From NCBI GenBank assembly GCA_030710605.1, contig CP092868.1, positions 33,346,498-33,410,497 of the forward strand: a stretch of DNA of 64,000 nt, written 5' to 3'. The translations under genes and the position numbers were made by a program. The notes under the pieces were generated by a model. That model had not been told where the DNA came from, searched no databases, and saw only the letters and a list, made by a program, of their open reading frames with translations. Numbering within the stretch: position 1 is the stretch's first letter; every line of letters begins with the position of its first letter. This stretch comes from Cordylochernes scorpioides. Its lineage: Eukaryota > Arthropoda > Arachnida > Pseudoscorpiones > Chernetidae. Below are positions 33,582 through 45,035 of this stretch, piece after piece.

Positions 33582-33834
33582 GATAAAAAAGGCATATATT
33601 GAATTGAATAAAAATTTATTTGCCAATATTTAGGTTGGCTGAACGCCAACTTTTATCGAAGCATTACATTTTTGTATAAACAAACTCAGCGCCGCATCAT
33701 TTGTGTATACAAAAAATGTAATGCCTTGATAAAGGTTGGCATTCAGCCAACCGCAATATTGGAAATAATATTTTATTCAATCCAATATAGGCCTTTTTAC
33801 TATCCAATGATTTAAGTGTGGATTGCTCTATTTC
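33582..33834 (+). mobile_element. Complete family A palindromic retroposon
   Basis: Arms of about 90 bp: GGCATATATTGAATTGAATA, then hairpin GTTGGCTGAACGCCAAC, facing TTGATAAAGGTTGGC...GCCAACC and the reverse end GGCCTTTTTAC. The tail is CAATGATTTAAGTGTGGATT...TATTTC. Flanked by AGATGATTCAATA (33,569-33,581 and 33,835-33,847), a 13-bp duplication. The arm unit TTGATAA-stem-GAAA-AATAAA resembles a decayed PLE hammerhead end. Confidence 0.88.
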
Positions 33835-33883
33835 AGATGATTCAATATGCTTTATATTTATAATAAATATATAATTTTGTAAA

Positions 33884-34085
33884 TTAAAAAGGCATATATT
33901 GGATCAAAATATAATTTATTTTTCAATATTTCAGTTGGTTGAACGCCAACCTTTATCAAGGTGTTCTGGATCAAAATATCATTTATTTTAACATGACCAA
34001 CACCTTGATAAAGGTTGGCGTTCAGCTAACTGAAATATTGGTAAAATAAATGATATTTTGATCCAATATATGTCTTTTTAAGATT
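33884..34085. mobile_element. Second family A palindrome
   Basis: AAAAAGGCATATATTGGATC faces GATCCAATATATGTCTTTTT. Both arms contain CTTTATCAAGGTGTT and its complement, and the GTTGGC/GCCAAC hairpin. The tail was not delimited. Confidence 0.8.
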
Positions 34086-34112
34086 AGATATAAAAGATTA
34101 TTCTCAGTAAGT

Positions 34113-34349
34113 TATGTAGCGATTTAACAAATTGAAAGAAGACAAGTTTCTTTAATCATTTAACGACGCAAGCTTTCGGGTAAAAAACCTTTCTACAGGC
34201 AAGCTAAAGCATAAATACGACACTATGAACTAAATAGTATCGTATTTATGCTTAGCTTGCCTGTAGAATGTTTTTTTTTTTGCCCGAAATTTTGCGTCGT
34301 TAAATGATTAAAGAAACTTGTCTTCTTTCAATTGTTAAATCGCTACATA
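34113..34349 (+). mobile_element. Family D palindrome with hammerhead-like blocks
   Basis: Arms 34,113-34,213 and 34,245-34,349 are reverse complements. The outward-reading unit is GCCTGTAGAA, a stem, GCCCGAAA, then TTGCGTC and ATTAAAGAAACTTGTC. It has the GAAA and GCGTC blocks in PLE hammerhead order, but CTGTAGA instead of CTGANGA, so the core is imperfect. Followed directly by a family A tail (GCCTTTTTGATTAAAC), suggesting nesting. Confidence 0.7.
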
Positions 34350-34894
34350 TGCCTTTTTGATTAAACATTTATTTATGGATTGCTCTATTCTCAAAATAAT
34401 ATATATATATATGATGAAGGATTATCTCCTATTCTTTTTGACAAGATGCACTATATGAAGGCAACATCCGGGGAATTCACATGATGGAATAGAGCTGCAC
34501 CCATTGAACTAACTACTCCACAAAATGAAGAACACAAAAGATAAATTTACAAAGGAATCCTTAGTTAAGAATGATAGTTAAAGGGTGGGGCGGCGAGCTA
34601 AGTACCAAGGGTGTAGACCCCTTAGACAGCTGAGTCATCGTGGCTTCACCCTTCCTATGGCCATTTGGGAAATACTTAGCTGAACCATGTATTACCATGA
34701 CTCCTTAGGAGAGCTGTTCACCTCTATACTCACATTTCATTATCATAATGGTCAATAAACCTTTATTTTAACACCTATATCCTTATATATACTGATTCTC
34801 CTGAGAGATAGAGAAAAGGAATGAAAAAAAAGAGAAAGATATACGAATTGAAAAGGTTATGTGAGAAATATTTAAATATATATTCATAGACAAA
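34350..34894. other. Unassigned sequence
   Basis: Contains a GC-richer patch (34,575-34,720) with GGGTGGGGCGGCGAGC and AGCTGAGTCATCGTGG, followed by CAATAAACCTTTATT. Could be the end of an unknown retroelement. No frame supports a gene. Confidence 0.3.
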
Positions 34895-35135
34895 ACCCTA
34901 TACAGAACCTTGTTTAGTCGTTAAGGTGCAGCCTGTAACACGCTGACGAGAACCAACAGCCCGAAAATGTATTTTGTTGACTTTTCTTGAAATATCAAGT
35001 CAGATTTTTCATAAATTCTGAAATTGGGAGAATTTCGATGGCTAGTTGAATTTTTATTCCGATAGATGGCATTCAACTATCAGTAACATTCAGTTAGATG
35101 ATCAGATGACTTTTGATTGTGCTATAATTGTTTTT
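34895..35135 (+). repeat. Diverged family F copy
   Basis: GCTGACGAGAACCAACAGCC followed by CGAAAATG corresponds to the hammerhead region of family F, decayed. TTCCGATAGATGGCATTC corresponds to its GATGGCGCTC block. Confidence 0.5.
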
Positions 35136-35269
35136 AAAAATTTACTTTATTGTTCTCTTCGCTTTTTGTCAAGTTGAAAAAAATCCGATGTTTTGATCAA
35201 TTTACATTTAGTGTTATCATATTGTTGTTGTCTACTGAGATAGAGAGAGATGTAGACATTGAATATATA

Positions 35270-35429
35270 CAGTTAAACCTGTCTATAGCGCTCCCTCTTG
35301 GGACTCACCAAAATGGGTGCTATAGACAGGTAACTTTTAATGTAAATCGCATCGTACTACGTATTTAAAATCGAGCGTTATAGAGAAGGAGGCGCTATTT
35401 AGAGGGGGCTCTATATATAGGTTTAACTG
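35270..35429. mobile_element. MITE with CAGTTAAACCTGTCTATAGC ends
   Basis: 160 bp with inverted ends and flanking TA. GCTATAGACAGG motifs are repeated inside. Related to the compound element at 55,260-55,528. Tc1-mariner superfamily (pogo-like) MITE. Confidence 0.85.
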
Positions 35430-36340
35430 TATATACATTTAATAAAACAATAATTATAGTTATATTGGATTTTTAGAATATTTGATCAATATTTGAAACA
35501 AAAATTATATGACAGAATTTTATATTTTAGTTCTATGATTTACTTTAATCACTTAGAACTACTGCTGGCTAGTTGTTTAAAGAAATGTTTGAATTATCGT
35601 TTTGTCAATGTTCTTCTCCTCTTCTCTGAAATTTATCAAAATGACCATCGCCCTTTTTGGTTTTATTCAAGTTCTTGTGTGAATCAAATTATTTTTAGAA
35701 ATTTCTTTTCTGGGAAACTATCTTGAAATAGTGGCACTTGAGATGACCACTTTGGGACAGCAATGTTTACATTCATCCGTACATGGTGGAAACATAGGAT
35801 TGTATGTGTGTTTTCTTTACTCTTAGAAACCTATTTTACATAATTTTTGGGGTTATGACACTCCTCAGTCTAGAGTGGACTTTTTTTCCATGATATCCAC
35901 ATGGCACTTATTAATATAGATATTTCTAAAGTCCTTACTGTGCAAAGAAGGAGAAAAAATATAATAAAAAGGTTTTTTTATTATACCTAGTACACGTGGT
36001 ACATGCCTCAGCCTTGCAGAAAATTGACATAGACCCAGAGCAGCAGCTTTACACACCCAAGATAGTGGACATTGCTGCTGCTGTGATAGAGATGCATGGA
36101 GACATCTGAAGCTCTTCATTGGACACGGCAACAACAACAACACGTGGTACAGGCCATTATAATCATGGTGGGTAGAAGTTGACGACTGCTTTTACTGTAA
36201 GTGTACCACATGTCTACACATTTATAAAGCAGTTCGACTTTTGCACTTATAAATGTACCAGAACACCGTTTGGTTACTTGTACTCGCTAGTGGGGTTGGT
36301 GCAGTCGTCTCTTTTCTTTTAAGGAGACAGAGGAAATTTT
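35430..36340. other. No gene supported
   Basis: Two open frames (35,493-35,726 plus; 35,865-36,143 minus) lack recognisable domains. 36,180-36,310 is a diverged repeat of 27,470-27,600. TACACGTGGTACATGCC near 35,990 and ACACGTGGTACAGGCC near 36,140 bracket about 150 bp as a short direct repeat. Confidence 0.4.
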
Positions 36341-36475
36341 GTTTACACTTGGTTATCTCGTGTGTCTTCAATAAAGGTCACTGCGTATCAAATATCTTTC
36401 AGAGTTATTGTCTGTATCCCGATATACATGTTAAAAGGTACAACTTCCTTAAGTTTGTCTATGAGTGTATATAGA
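36341..36475 (-). mobile_element. MITE family T fragment
   Basis: GGTTATCTCGTGTGTCTTC, AATAAAGGTCACTG, CGTATCAAATATCTTTCAG and GTCTATGAGTGTA. It preserves the version of the family that extends across the retroposon target site at 28,195-28,207. Confidence 0.75.
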
Positions 36476-36993
36476 TTATATTCATAAAATGAATTTAACA
36501 CAATATTACAAAATTAATAAACATGTAATATAATACATGTAATTTCACATACGCATAAATATCGAACCGCTATATATTTAAATTTTCAAATATTGATCAA
36601 TTAAAATATTACCTATCTTAAAGAAGGGCTCATAGAATATTTAAAAAATAATAAAAAAAAGAATTTGACCATAGCTAATTATCCATACAACAATCCTAGA
36701 CATTAGTGCTAAGTTTTAGGTTACCCTACCACCACCATTCTGTTGGTTTAAATTGGCTCGAAGGATTTGATTGGTTGACGTCCTTAATGACGTCATTTAT
36801 CATAGTTGTGGAATGGGAGCCGTACAAAATTGTTTTAATTGGCTGGTTTAAAAGAGGATATGACAAAACTAAATGTTGATGGGTTTTCTTCGTAGCTTTT
36901 AGATAAAAACAAAAATAAAATATATTTGATACCCTTTTAAAAAAAATTAAAAGTTGAAAGTCAAATTGATTGAAAATATGAAGAAAGCTGCTA
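36476..36993. other. No feature supported
   Basis: AT-rich, with a moderately GC-richer part at 36,720-36,850 holding AATGACGTCATT, a palindromic cAMP-response-element-like octamer by chance or design. No gene seen. Confidence 0.35.
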
Positions 36994-37316
36994 CTACATT
37001 CATGGACAAAACATATGAAGTGGAAAGTCTTTCATATCGTCGATCGTCTGTATTTTTTTGTGAAGGAGACAGAGGCAATTTGTTCACACTTGATTATCTT
37101 GTGGGTCTTCAATAAAGGTCACTGTAATATCTTTCAGAGTTATTGTCTGAATCCCGATATACATGCTAGAAGGAACAACTTCCGTAAGTTTTGTCCATGA
37201 GTGTATATAGTGTGTCTTCAATAAAGGTCACTGTAATATCTTTCAGAGTTATTGTCTGAATCCCGATATACATGCTAGAAGGAACAACTTCCGTAAGTTT
37301 TGTCCATGAATGTAAA
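36994..37316 (-). mobile_element. Full-length MITE family T with one extra terminal unit
   Basis: Left end TACATTCATGGACAAAAC, right end GTTTTGTCCATGAGTGTA at 37,205: a complete element of about 210 bp with inverted ends. A further 110-bp unit (37,206-37,316) repeats the right half. This shows how a tandem array starts from a single MITE. Confidence 0.85.
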
Positions 37317-37334
37317 CTGAAGCAACCTACCTAT

Positions 37335-37425
37335 CATTAGTTTTAGTCCTTATTGCGATGAGAATATGAATGTGGAGGGCTTGGCTCATCAGTGGTAGAT
37401 CCGCCTCCCAAATAATTCAAAGAAA
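37335..37425 (+). repeat. FB family fragment
   Basis: TCCTTATTGCGATGAGAAT then GGAGGGCTTGGCTCATCAG and GCCTCCC, the central hairpin of the FB arm. Confidence 0.6.
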
Positions 37426-37542
37426 GATTTAATTTACCATACCGATTTACTATTGTAATGGACTGTTTGGCTTACACAGTGAGAGGAATTTTTAGGTTTT
37501 TGCCTAGGTTGAATATATCAGAGATACTCTTGATATTTTTAT

Positions 37543-37749
37543 ATACATTAATAGAACAAAACTTGAGAAAGTTGCATATTTTGATGTCGTCGGTCGACTT
37601 TTTTTTTAGGAGACAGAGGCAATTTTGTTCACACTTGGTTACCTCGTATGTTTTCAATAAAGGTCACTGTAATATATTTCAGAGTTATTGTCTGAATCCC
37701 GATATACATGTTAAAAGGTACAACTTCCTTAAGTTTTGTCCATTAGTGT
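37543..37749 (-). mobile_element. Full-length MITE family T
   Basis: TACATTAATAGAACAAAAC to GTTTTGTCCATTAGTGTA; about 207 bp, interior colinear with 36,994-37,205. The frame across it (37,458-37,751) is not a gene. Confidence 0.8.
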
Positions 37750-38980
37750 AAATTTAAGGAATTGCAAAGTATACACATAAATTCAATAAAATAACCCATT
37801 GTATCAATATGGAATAAAATCAATCATTCCTCCAGGGAAAAGTGTCTTTTAAAAACATTTTTATTTTTCCCTAGCTTTCATAAGCCCTCCTAAAGGAGAA
37901 AAACCTGGTCGGCGAATTATTATACAGGTTTTCTCCATTAATTTAGTGATTTTGTAATGTTGTGTTAAATTCATTTTATGGATATAATCTATATACACTC
38001 ATAGACAAAACATAAGGAAGTTGTACAGGGCGTTCGTGCCCGAATTCTAGAGAATAAAAATTTTTGAAAAGATACTTTTCCTTGAAGGTCTGATTAATTT
38101 TACTCAACACACATAAATGATAAATCAGGCTGTGGGTGTTATGAATAGAAGAAGTTATTCTGGGATTCCAAAAAGAGGCTGAAGGAGGATTGTGAACTTC
38201 TGACATGGAACAAGAGGTTACAAGCCAACAGGCGCCGGGTTGTTTGTCTGAGATTCTCTTTGAGTCCTTAAGGTGAAAAAATGAAGTTTGGGATGTTTGA
38301 GAGCTGACTGTAGACAGTCACTTTGTCCTGTTTGTCACATAGGGATGTCACACGATGGCAGGTACCACAGCACGATGTACTTATACTGATGTCCTTCAAT
38401 TCTGTTCTCTATACTCATAGACAAAACTTAAGGAAGACGAAAGTCTTTGATATCTCTAGCCGTCTGTTATTTTGAAGAAGACAAAGGCAATTTTGTTCAC
38501 AATTTGTGATATGTAATTAAAGTAAGTAAGAAGGTTGAATCCGTAACCAATTTAACTTTATATATTATTTATTATTAATAGCATTTATATGAAACAAATC
38601 TTGGTATATGTTTTACGTGAAAAAAAAACAACAAAAACAACAATTATTATATACGAGTTCCTTTTCAAACATGAGCTCATCTATAGCCATTGTTACCATG
38701 TGTAAAATTCCAACAATTAGGGGTGTCTTCAATATCCATACTTGGTTATCTCGTACCGTACGTGCATCATTGTAGTATATTTTATCCGGTAGAAGAGCGT
38801 CCGTGCCCAAAAGCTATAATTAAAAGGTTTTTGAAAAGTACTTTTCTCTGAAGGCCTGATATTTGAACTTGATTATCTGGTGTGTCTTCAATAAAGGTCA
38901 CTGTGTATCAAATATCTTTCAGAGTTATTGTCTGAATTCCGATATATATGCTAAAAGGTACAACTTCCTAAAGTTTTGTC
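37750..38980. other. Mosaic of MITE fragments, no gene
   Basis: Family T ends occur at about 37,993, 38,405 and 38,870-38,980. Two copies of a GTGCCC...TTTTTGAAAAG...GAAGG-CTGAT segment lie at about 38,030-38,095 and 38,795-38,860. Frames at 37,976-38,206 and 38,613-38,810 (minus) are not recognisable. Confidence 0.4.
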
Positions 38981-39600
38981 CATGAGTGTATCTTTCAGAG
39001 TTATTGTCTGAATTCCGATATACATGCTAAAAGATACAATTTCCTTAATTTTTGTCCATGAGTATATCTTTCAGAGTTATTATCTGAATCCCGATATACA
39101 TGCTGAAAGGTACAACTTCCTTAATTTTTGTCCATGAGTGTATCTTTCAGAGTTTTTGTCTGAATTCCGATATACATGCTAAAAGATAAAACTTCCTTAA
39201 GTTTTGTCTATGAGTGTATCTTTCAGAGTTATTGTCTGAATTCCGATATACATGCTAAAAGATACAACTTCCTCAAGTTTTGTCTATAAGTATATCTTTC
39301 AGAGTTATTGTCTGAATCCCGATATACATGCTAAAAGGTACAACTTCCTTAAGTTTTGTCCATGAGTGTATCTTTCAGAGTTATTGTCTGAATTCTGATA
39401 TACTTGCTAAAAGGTACAACTTCCCTTAAGTTTTGTCTATGAGTGTATCTTTCAGAGTTATTGTCTGAATTCCGATATACATGCTAAAAGGAGCAACTTC
39501 CTTAAGTTTGTCCATAAGTATATCTTTCAGAGTTATTGTCTGAATTCCGATATACATGCTAAAAGGTATAACTTCCTTAATTTTGTCAATGAGTGTAAAC
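38981..39600 (-). repeat. 76-bp satellite from MITE family T, eight units
   Basis: TATCTTTCAGAGTTATTG near 38,990, 39,066, 39,142, 39,218, 39,294, 39,370, 39,447 and 39,524: a steady 76-bp period. Every unit ends in the MITE terminal repeat. Confidence 0.9.
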
Positions 39601-40480
39601 ACGAAAATATATTTTAAAGTAGAAAAAAGGCTATGAAAATATTAAACTTTAATACAACAAAATTATTTGAAGAAAAACGGGCAAAACAGATAGAAGTGTT
39701 TATCACTAATGACCAGGCCTTTCCTTGATTTCTTATTTCGATAAAAATATTTTCGAAAATTTCATTGATAAAAGGGTACTTTGATGAATATATATTTCAA
39801 AAATGATTTTTCTCAACAGACTTATTTGTGTGATTTATCTGCATAAGAACTTTTGTCAGAATTATGCAGTTTTAAAAGCTTATGTCTATAGTTATTCTTA
39901 ATACTTCCACTCTGTATACATTAATATTTGCATACTGCATAAGCAAATCAACCTAATACAAAAGTAGATATCTCTGGTCGTTAAACTGGTGAAACAGCAG
40001 AAAGTAGGGGTTAAGTCATTGATGAGCTACACTCTTTAACTCTAGATATTACCCCTCTAATTGCAAAATAATCTCTGTAGGAAATTAGTTATTTTTATTA
40101 TCACAGAAAAATATATTTTAAAAATTCTACGATTATTAACTACAACAATCAGTTTTCAAACCGAAAATTGTCATTGACATTTAATCTATGAATAGTTTTA
40201 AAAACATTTGACCAGAAAGAGATTATCACCTTCCGAAACAAAACCAAAACGTATTCTTTTGTAAAATCTTGAGAGAGACTTTTTTTATTTTCTTTAACTC
40301 TTCAAACTCTCTTTCCAGCTGAGTGGTCAAGGAAACGTTAGTTCGGAAAAAAGGGAAAAAAATTTAAGAAAAATATTTCTATTTTTCTAAAAAATATTTC
40401 TTTATATATAAACTGCTTAGGTGTTAGTTTCTGTTGAAGGTGTTTGTCCGTCAGTGTTGTCCATGAGTGTATATACTGTG
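39601..40480. other. No gene seen
   Basis: AT-rich, noncoding. A lone family T end, TGTCCATGAGTGTATA, lies at about 40,458-40,475 just before the 131-bp array. Confidence 0.4.
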
Positions 40481-41835
40481 TATATATGTACAAAACTCTT
40501 TAACCGACGAAAGATATGTAATTAGCCAATATGCATATAAGTTTCATATTACTCAAAATGTATGTCAACAACTGTTGAAAGATTGAGTTGGAAAACTTGT
40601 CAAACGATGGAAATAAAAAAGAAAGGTATTTTGGGGAAAATTCTGTGCTTTATGTAAATAACCAATATGCACATAAGTTCTATATTACTCGAAATGTCGA
40701 CAACTGTTAAAATACGGGGTTCGAAAACTTTTCAAACGATTGCAATAAAAAAAATACGTATTTTGAGTAAATATTTGTGCTATATGAAATTAGCTAATAT
40801 GCACATAAGTTCCATATTAATCAAAATGTCGAAAACTGTTGAAATACGGGGTTCGAAAACTTGTCAAACGATTTCAATAAAAAAGAACCTTTTTGAGTAA
40901 ATATCTGTGTTATATGTAATTAGCCAATATGCATATAAGTTCCATATTACTCAAAATGTCGAAAACTGTTGAAAATACAGGGTTCGAAAACTTGTCAAAC
41001 GATTAAATAAAAGAGATACGTGTTTTTAGTAAATATGTGTGTTATATGTAACTAGCCAATATGCACATAAGTTTCATATTACTCAAAATGTCGACAACTG
41101 TTGAAAGACTGGGCTCGAAAACTTGTCAAACGATATCAATAAAAAGAGATGCATTTTGAGGAAATATTTGTGCTATATGTAACTAGCCAATATGCACATA
41201 AGTTCCTTATTACACAAAATGTCGGCAACTGTTGAAATACGGGGCTCGAAAGCTTGTCAAACGATGGCAATAAAAAAGATACGTATTTTGAGTAAATATG
41301 TGTGCTATATGTAATTAGCCAATATGCACATAAGTTCTATATTACTTGAAATCTGTGTCGACAACTGTTGAAAGACGGGCTTCGAAAGCTTCTCAAACGA
41401 TATCAATAAAAGAGATACGTGTTTTGAGTAAATATTTGTGCTATATGTAATTAGCCAATATGCACATAAGTTCCATATTATTCAAAATGTCGGCAACTGT
41501 TGAAATACGGGGTTCGAAAACTTGCCAAACGATGGCAATAAAAAAGATACGTGTTTTGAGTAAATATTTGTGCTATATGTAAAAATCCAATATGCACATA
41601 AGTTCCATATTACCCAAAATTTCGACAATTTTGAAAGACGGGGTTCGAAAGCTTGTCAAACGATATCAATAAAAGATATACATGCTTTGAGAGAAAATGT
41701 GTGCTATATGTACAGAGCCAATATGTATATAAGTTCTGTATTACCCTAAATATGTCGACAAATGTTGAAGTGCTGGGCTCAAAAGCTTGTCCAACGTTTG
41801 AAATAAAAAAGACACATATTTTGATGAAAAATACG
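40481..41835 (+). repeat. 131-bp satellite with hammerhead-like units, ten copies
   Basis: CCAATATGCACATAAGTT recurs near 40,525, 40,659, 40,794, 40,924, 41,056, 41,187, 41,318, 41,454, 41,587 and 41,717. Each unit also has ACTGTTGAAA, a short GC-rich stem, TTCGAAAAC (or TTCGAAAGC), TTGTC and CAATAAAAAAGATACG. The order CTGNNGA-stem-GAAA-GTC-AATAAA matches PLE terminal hammerheads, for example CTGACGA...CGAAACGTC...AATAAAAAG at 62,379. Core position 6 is U, not A, in all units, so cleavage is unlikely as it stands. Open frames crossing the array are artefacts. Confidence 0.85.
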
Positions 41836-42620
41836 TTTTTAATTAATTTTACGCTAATTATTGTAATAAAATTATTTATAATGCGCTCATTAGAAGCTAA
41901 GAATACATATTTACATAGGAGCAGATGTCCCAATAAGTTTTTCTATAGGCCTATTTATACTCCGAAGATTTTAGCCTGTATTTTTCTTGCCCTTGTGTGA
42001 TTTGGCAATCGTTTGGCATTTTTTTGGTCGTAGAACCACGAATAACTGGCGCCAGTCACTCGGTCGTATACTACATCGACTGGCAACACGGGTACGGAAT
42101 ATTCACTGAGTTTTGTTTATTCCTCAACACAATTTCTATATCATCATAACATTACTAATCGAAATGAGTTGGTAACAAATTACATCATTTTAAGATCTTT
42201 ATTTAATCTGCGTAAAATCAATGTTACGCTAAATTTTTTGTTTGAAATTTTAAATATAGTCAAAAATCAAATATTTAGTATATATAGTGATTAAGTGTAT
42301 GAATAGGATGTGCATCAAAATGGGCAACGGTGAAGAAATTTTCACCCTCCTCTTTTTTCGCAAGCCTATTTTCTGCGTTTTTCTTAAATTTTTCAAACCA
42401 GAGAGAGAGAGAGAGAGAAAGAGATAGAGATTGAAACTACCTTATTATACATCGTGCATATAAGGTTATATATATGATTGAATACATAAATAAATATGAG
42501 AGAGAGCAAATATATATGTATATATAATATATAAGAAATATAAACTTTTTGACACATATGATTCTTTTTAAATAAAATGATATTCTACTGCTCTTAATGC
42601 AAGGGCAGACTAATGATAGA
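41836..42620. other. No gene supported; GA microsatellite
   Basis: Includes (GA)n at about 42,400-42,430. The ORFs overlapping the array end are not recognisable. Confidence 0.4.
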
Positions 42621-42690
42621 CGCATTAATGCATCACACACACACATGTGCTCGTGGTCAGGAGATGCCTTCTTTATTTTTTAATATATAT
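42621..42690 (+). repeat. Family F tail fragment
   Basis: CACATGTGCTCGTGGTCAGG then ATGCCTTCTTTATTTTT, the family F 3' end. Confidence 0.65.
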
Positions 42691-42714
42691 ATATGTGTGT
42701 GAAAAAAGAAAGAG

Positions 42715-42900
42715 GCATCTCCTTATCGTGCAACTGAAAGTTGTTGATGGCTAGAGCCATCTATCGGAATAAATATCAACTATTCGTTGATTTTTATATT
42801 ATTCCAGAATTGGCAAAATAGTAATTAAAAATAAACTAATAATTGATATTTATTCCGATAGATGGCGCCAGCCAGCAGCAACTTTTAGTTGCAACGAAAT
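42715..42900. repeat. Small palindromic repeat (family E)
   Basis: GCAACTGAAAGTTG...GCCATCTATCGGAATAAATAT (42,724-42,785) faces ATATTTATTCCGATAGATGGC...GTTGC (42,840-42,897). Same head-to-head layout as families A, B, D and FB, and the ATCTATCGGAAT core resembles a family F derivative. No duplication was identified. Confidence 0.6.
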
Positions 42901-43443
42901 ACCCCTTTATGCACCTTATCCCAGTACAATATCACATTTGTACTATTTTTCATATATATATATATATATCATATAAAGAATAACTCAAATGCATTTAGAT
43001 ATGAAAGGAAGGCTAACGTGTTTTCTGATCCATTCGTTTGATTTTAATTGCAAATGCCGAAGACATTAAGATCCCATCATAACTGCATCCATATCTTCAA
43101 TATGGCAATTTATTCTTGAGTCCATTTTTCTCACTTTTTTCGATTTTCTTTTTCAATCTATACAGTTTGCTTTATCTTTATAACTCCTATTTGTGTATAT
43201 GCTCTTCTTTTGTGTTCTTCCATTTATAGAGATTGAATTTATAGAGATTGAAAAAGGACCTTCTAACGTCGGTATAACATCAATTTGCACGTATGATAAA
43301 CTGTTTTATTCAATTTATAAACTTTTCAATACAGAAAGATATTTTTTCGCTATAAACGATATAGATATGAGATTCAACTCTTTGATTTTTAAGGTTTTAT
43401 TATTAACATAAAGTGTATGAGGATTTCATAAACAAACAAAAGA
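42901..43443. other. No gene supported
   Basis: The 72-codon frame at 43,193-43,411 is not recognisable. TTATGCACCTTATCCCAGTA...TTTGTACTATTTTTC at 42,905-42,950 is a dispersed motif also at about 44,600-44,660, 45,295-45,345 and 63,345-63,400. Confidence 0.4.
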
Positions 43444-43605
43444 ATCGTAAAGATAGAGGTTGCCTGGCCAGCATTCATAGTTCTTTAAAGATACTTCGGC
43501 CAGTAAATCTTTTTATTACCTCGACGTTTCGACAAAAATCTTTTGTCCTCGTCAGGAGCGAACAAAAATTAAAACATTTGGCAAAGCGTTAAAAATTAGC
43601 ACTTT
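43444..43605 (-). mobile_element. Family B PLE end with canonical hammerhead
   Basis: Minus strand at 43,519-43,560: CTGACGAG, stem II GACAAAA/TTTTGTC, GAAACGTC, GAGG and an AATAAAAAG stretch. All conserved hammerhead positions are present (position 7 is C), cleavage triplet GTC, stem III only two pairs as in known PLE hammerheads. The 3' end GGCCAGGCAACC...TTTACGAT matches the tail of the palindrome at 62,240-62,495. Confidence 0.75.
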
Positions 43606-44664
43606 GAGGATGTACGATTTCACAGTTACATAGGAGGCAATAGGAGCTGCTGGAACAGCGGTCTCACATGTGACATTTTACAGGTACATTAGGTCAGCTG
43701 ACATCCCCCAAACCCACTGTTAGATAGTTAAGAAGGTATGGGACAAGATCCTGGTGGACCCGAATTCGTGTCGGCCGCCGGCGATTTTATATTTAATTTT
43801 GAAAATCGAGGACGTGAATTCGCGTTTTTCGAGCTTGATGCAAAATCGGCAAGGATGCACGTCCCTCGGGTCGAAAGTGTTAACCGAAGTATCTTTAATT
43901 TAAAGAAACAAAACTCTGTCGCTTTATATGATTCTTTGTGAAAAATAAAAGTATATAAACAAGCAGAATAATCTATATTTCACCAATAAAATCACTTGTG
44001 TAAGTGAGATAAAAGATATCTATCATTTTATTTGATTTTTTATGAAAGGAAAAGTGTTATAAGCAAAAGTAATTAATCTGTATTCTTTATTTCGACTTAG
44101 AGCGCTATGTCCCCCTAGGGACACTTGCACTTTAAACATAAACAAAAATCTTGAAAGAAAAGAAAGAAAGATATTTTAAATATGTACAGAATTAGTATGC
44201 AAGTTAGTTAGATGAAAAGATAAATATATATATATATATATATCAACACAATTGATATATGTACAAATGGTTGGTTTGCAAATTTAGTTAAATGAAATCA
44301 AATTGTAAAGTATTGTTTGTATTCGAGAAAATCAATTTACAGATCTTATAGATCTGTATTTTATCAATCAAATCATTTTTGTAACCCAAGATAAAGAATC
44401 AAACATAAAAGAAAATATCGCAAACAATTTCAAATCATACTGCTTTACTTGCCTTTTTATTTTTAGCTTTATATATTGTTGACAGATAACTTATATATAA
44501 GGATAAAACTTTAGAGACAATAACTATAAAGTAATATTTATAACTTAAGAAAAATATATCGCCTGATCGGGTAACTAAAAATTGCTGATGGGCGATGAGG
44601 AGATGCTTTTTTTCATAATTTATTCACCTGATATCAGTAAAATTTCACTTTTGTACTATTTTTT
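43606..44664. other. Unassigned; one 67-codon frame and a family G repeat
   Basis: The plus frame at 43,738-43,941 starts MGQDPGGPEF, is GC-richer than its neighbours and contains FELDAKSARMHVPRV. I do not recognise it, and it may be chance or an exon fragment. 44,090-44,130 repeats AGCGCTATGTCCCCCTAG (family G, also 15,900). (AT)n lies at 44,225-44,243. Confidence 0.3.
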
Positions 44665-45035
44665 TCTGCCTGGTTCAAAATCACATTAATAGGTACCGCT
44701 CAGCAAGAGCAACCTAGTTCATGATAATTGAAACAGTGAATAATATGTTAAGTTTATTCACATATTAAACAAATTTTAACGCGGGATTAAATCCCGGGTC
44801 ATGACTGTTGGGAATCGAGCGTATCACCCTCTCATCCACTGACTTTTTTGCGCTTCAGACTGGTTCAAAATCACATTAATAGGTACCGCTCAGCAAGAGC
44901 AACCTAGTTCATGATAATTGAAACAGTGAAAAATATGTGAAGGTTATTCACATATTAAACAGATTTTAACGAGGGATTCAATCCCGGTTCATGACTGTCG
45001 GGAATCGAGGGTGTTACCCACTCAACCACCGACAT
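44665..45035 (-). mobile_element. Two tandem copies of a tRNA-derived SINE
   Basis: Two units of about 186 bp start CTGGTTCAAAATCACATTAA at about 44,669 and 44,860. On the minus strand each begins with a tRNA-like head. In the second unit, TGGTTGAGTGG (A-box-like) and GGGATTGAATCCC (B-box-like) are about 40 nt apart. The remaining 100 bp is unrelated. The first unit's head is more decayed. Confidence 0.65.

Noticed and set aside
33731-33775. Functional hammerhead in family A
   Set aside because: The block reads TTGATAA instead of CTGANGA and the GAAA is followed by TATT rather than a pairing stem III and GUH; it can only be called hammerhead-like.
36788-36800. TGACGTCA palindrome as a functional CRE
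   Set aside because: Single occurrence without an adjacent gene or promoter features.
38595-38660. Poly-A and CAA runs as a processed pseudogene tail
   Set aside because: No upstream coding similarity or flanking duplication was found.
43738-43941. 67-codon GC-rich frame as a host gene
   Set aside because: No domain, splice signals or neighbours to support it; kept only as an unassigned note.
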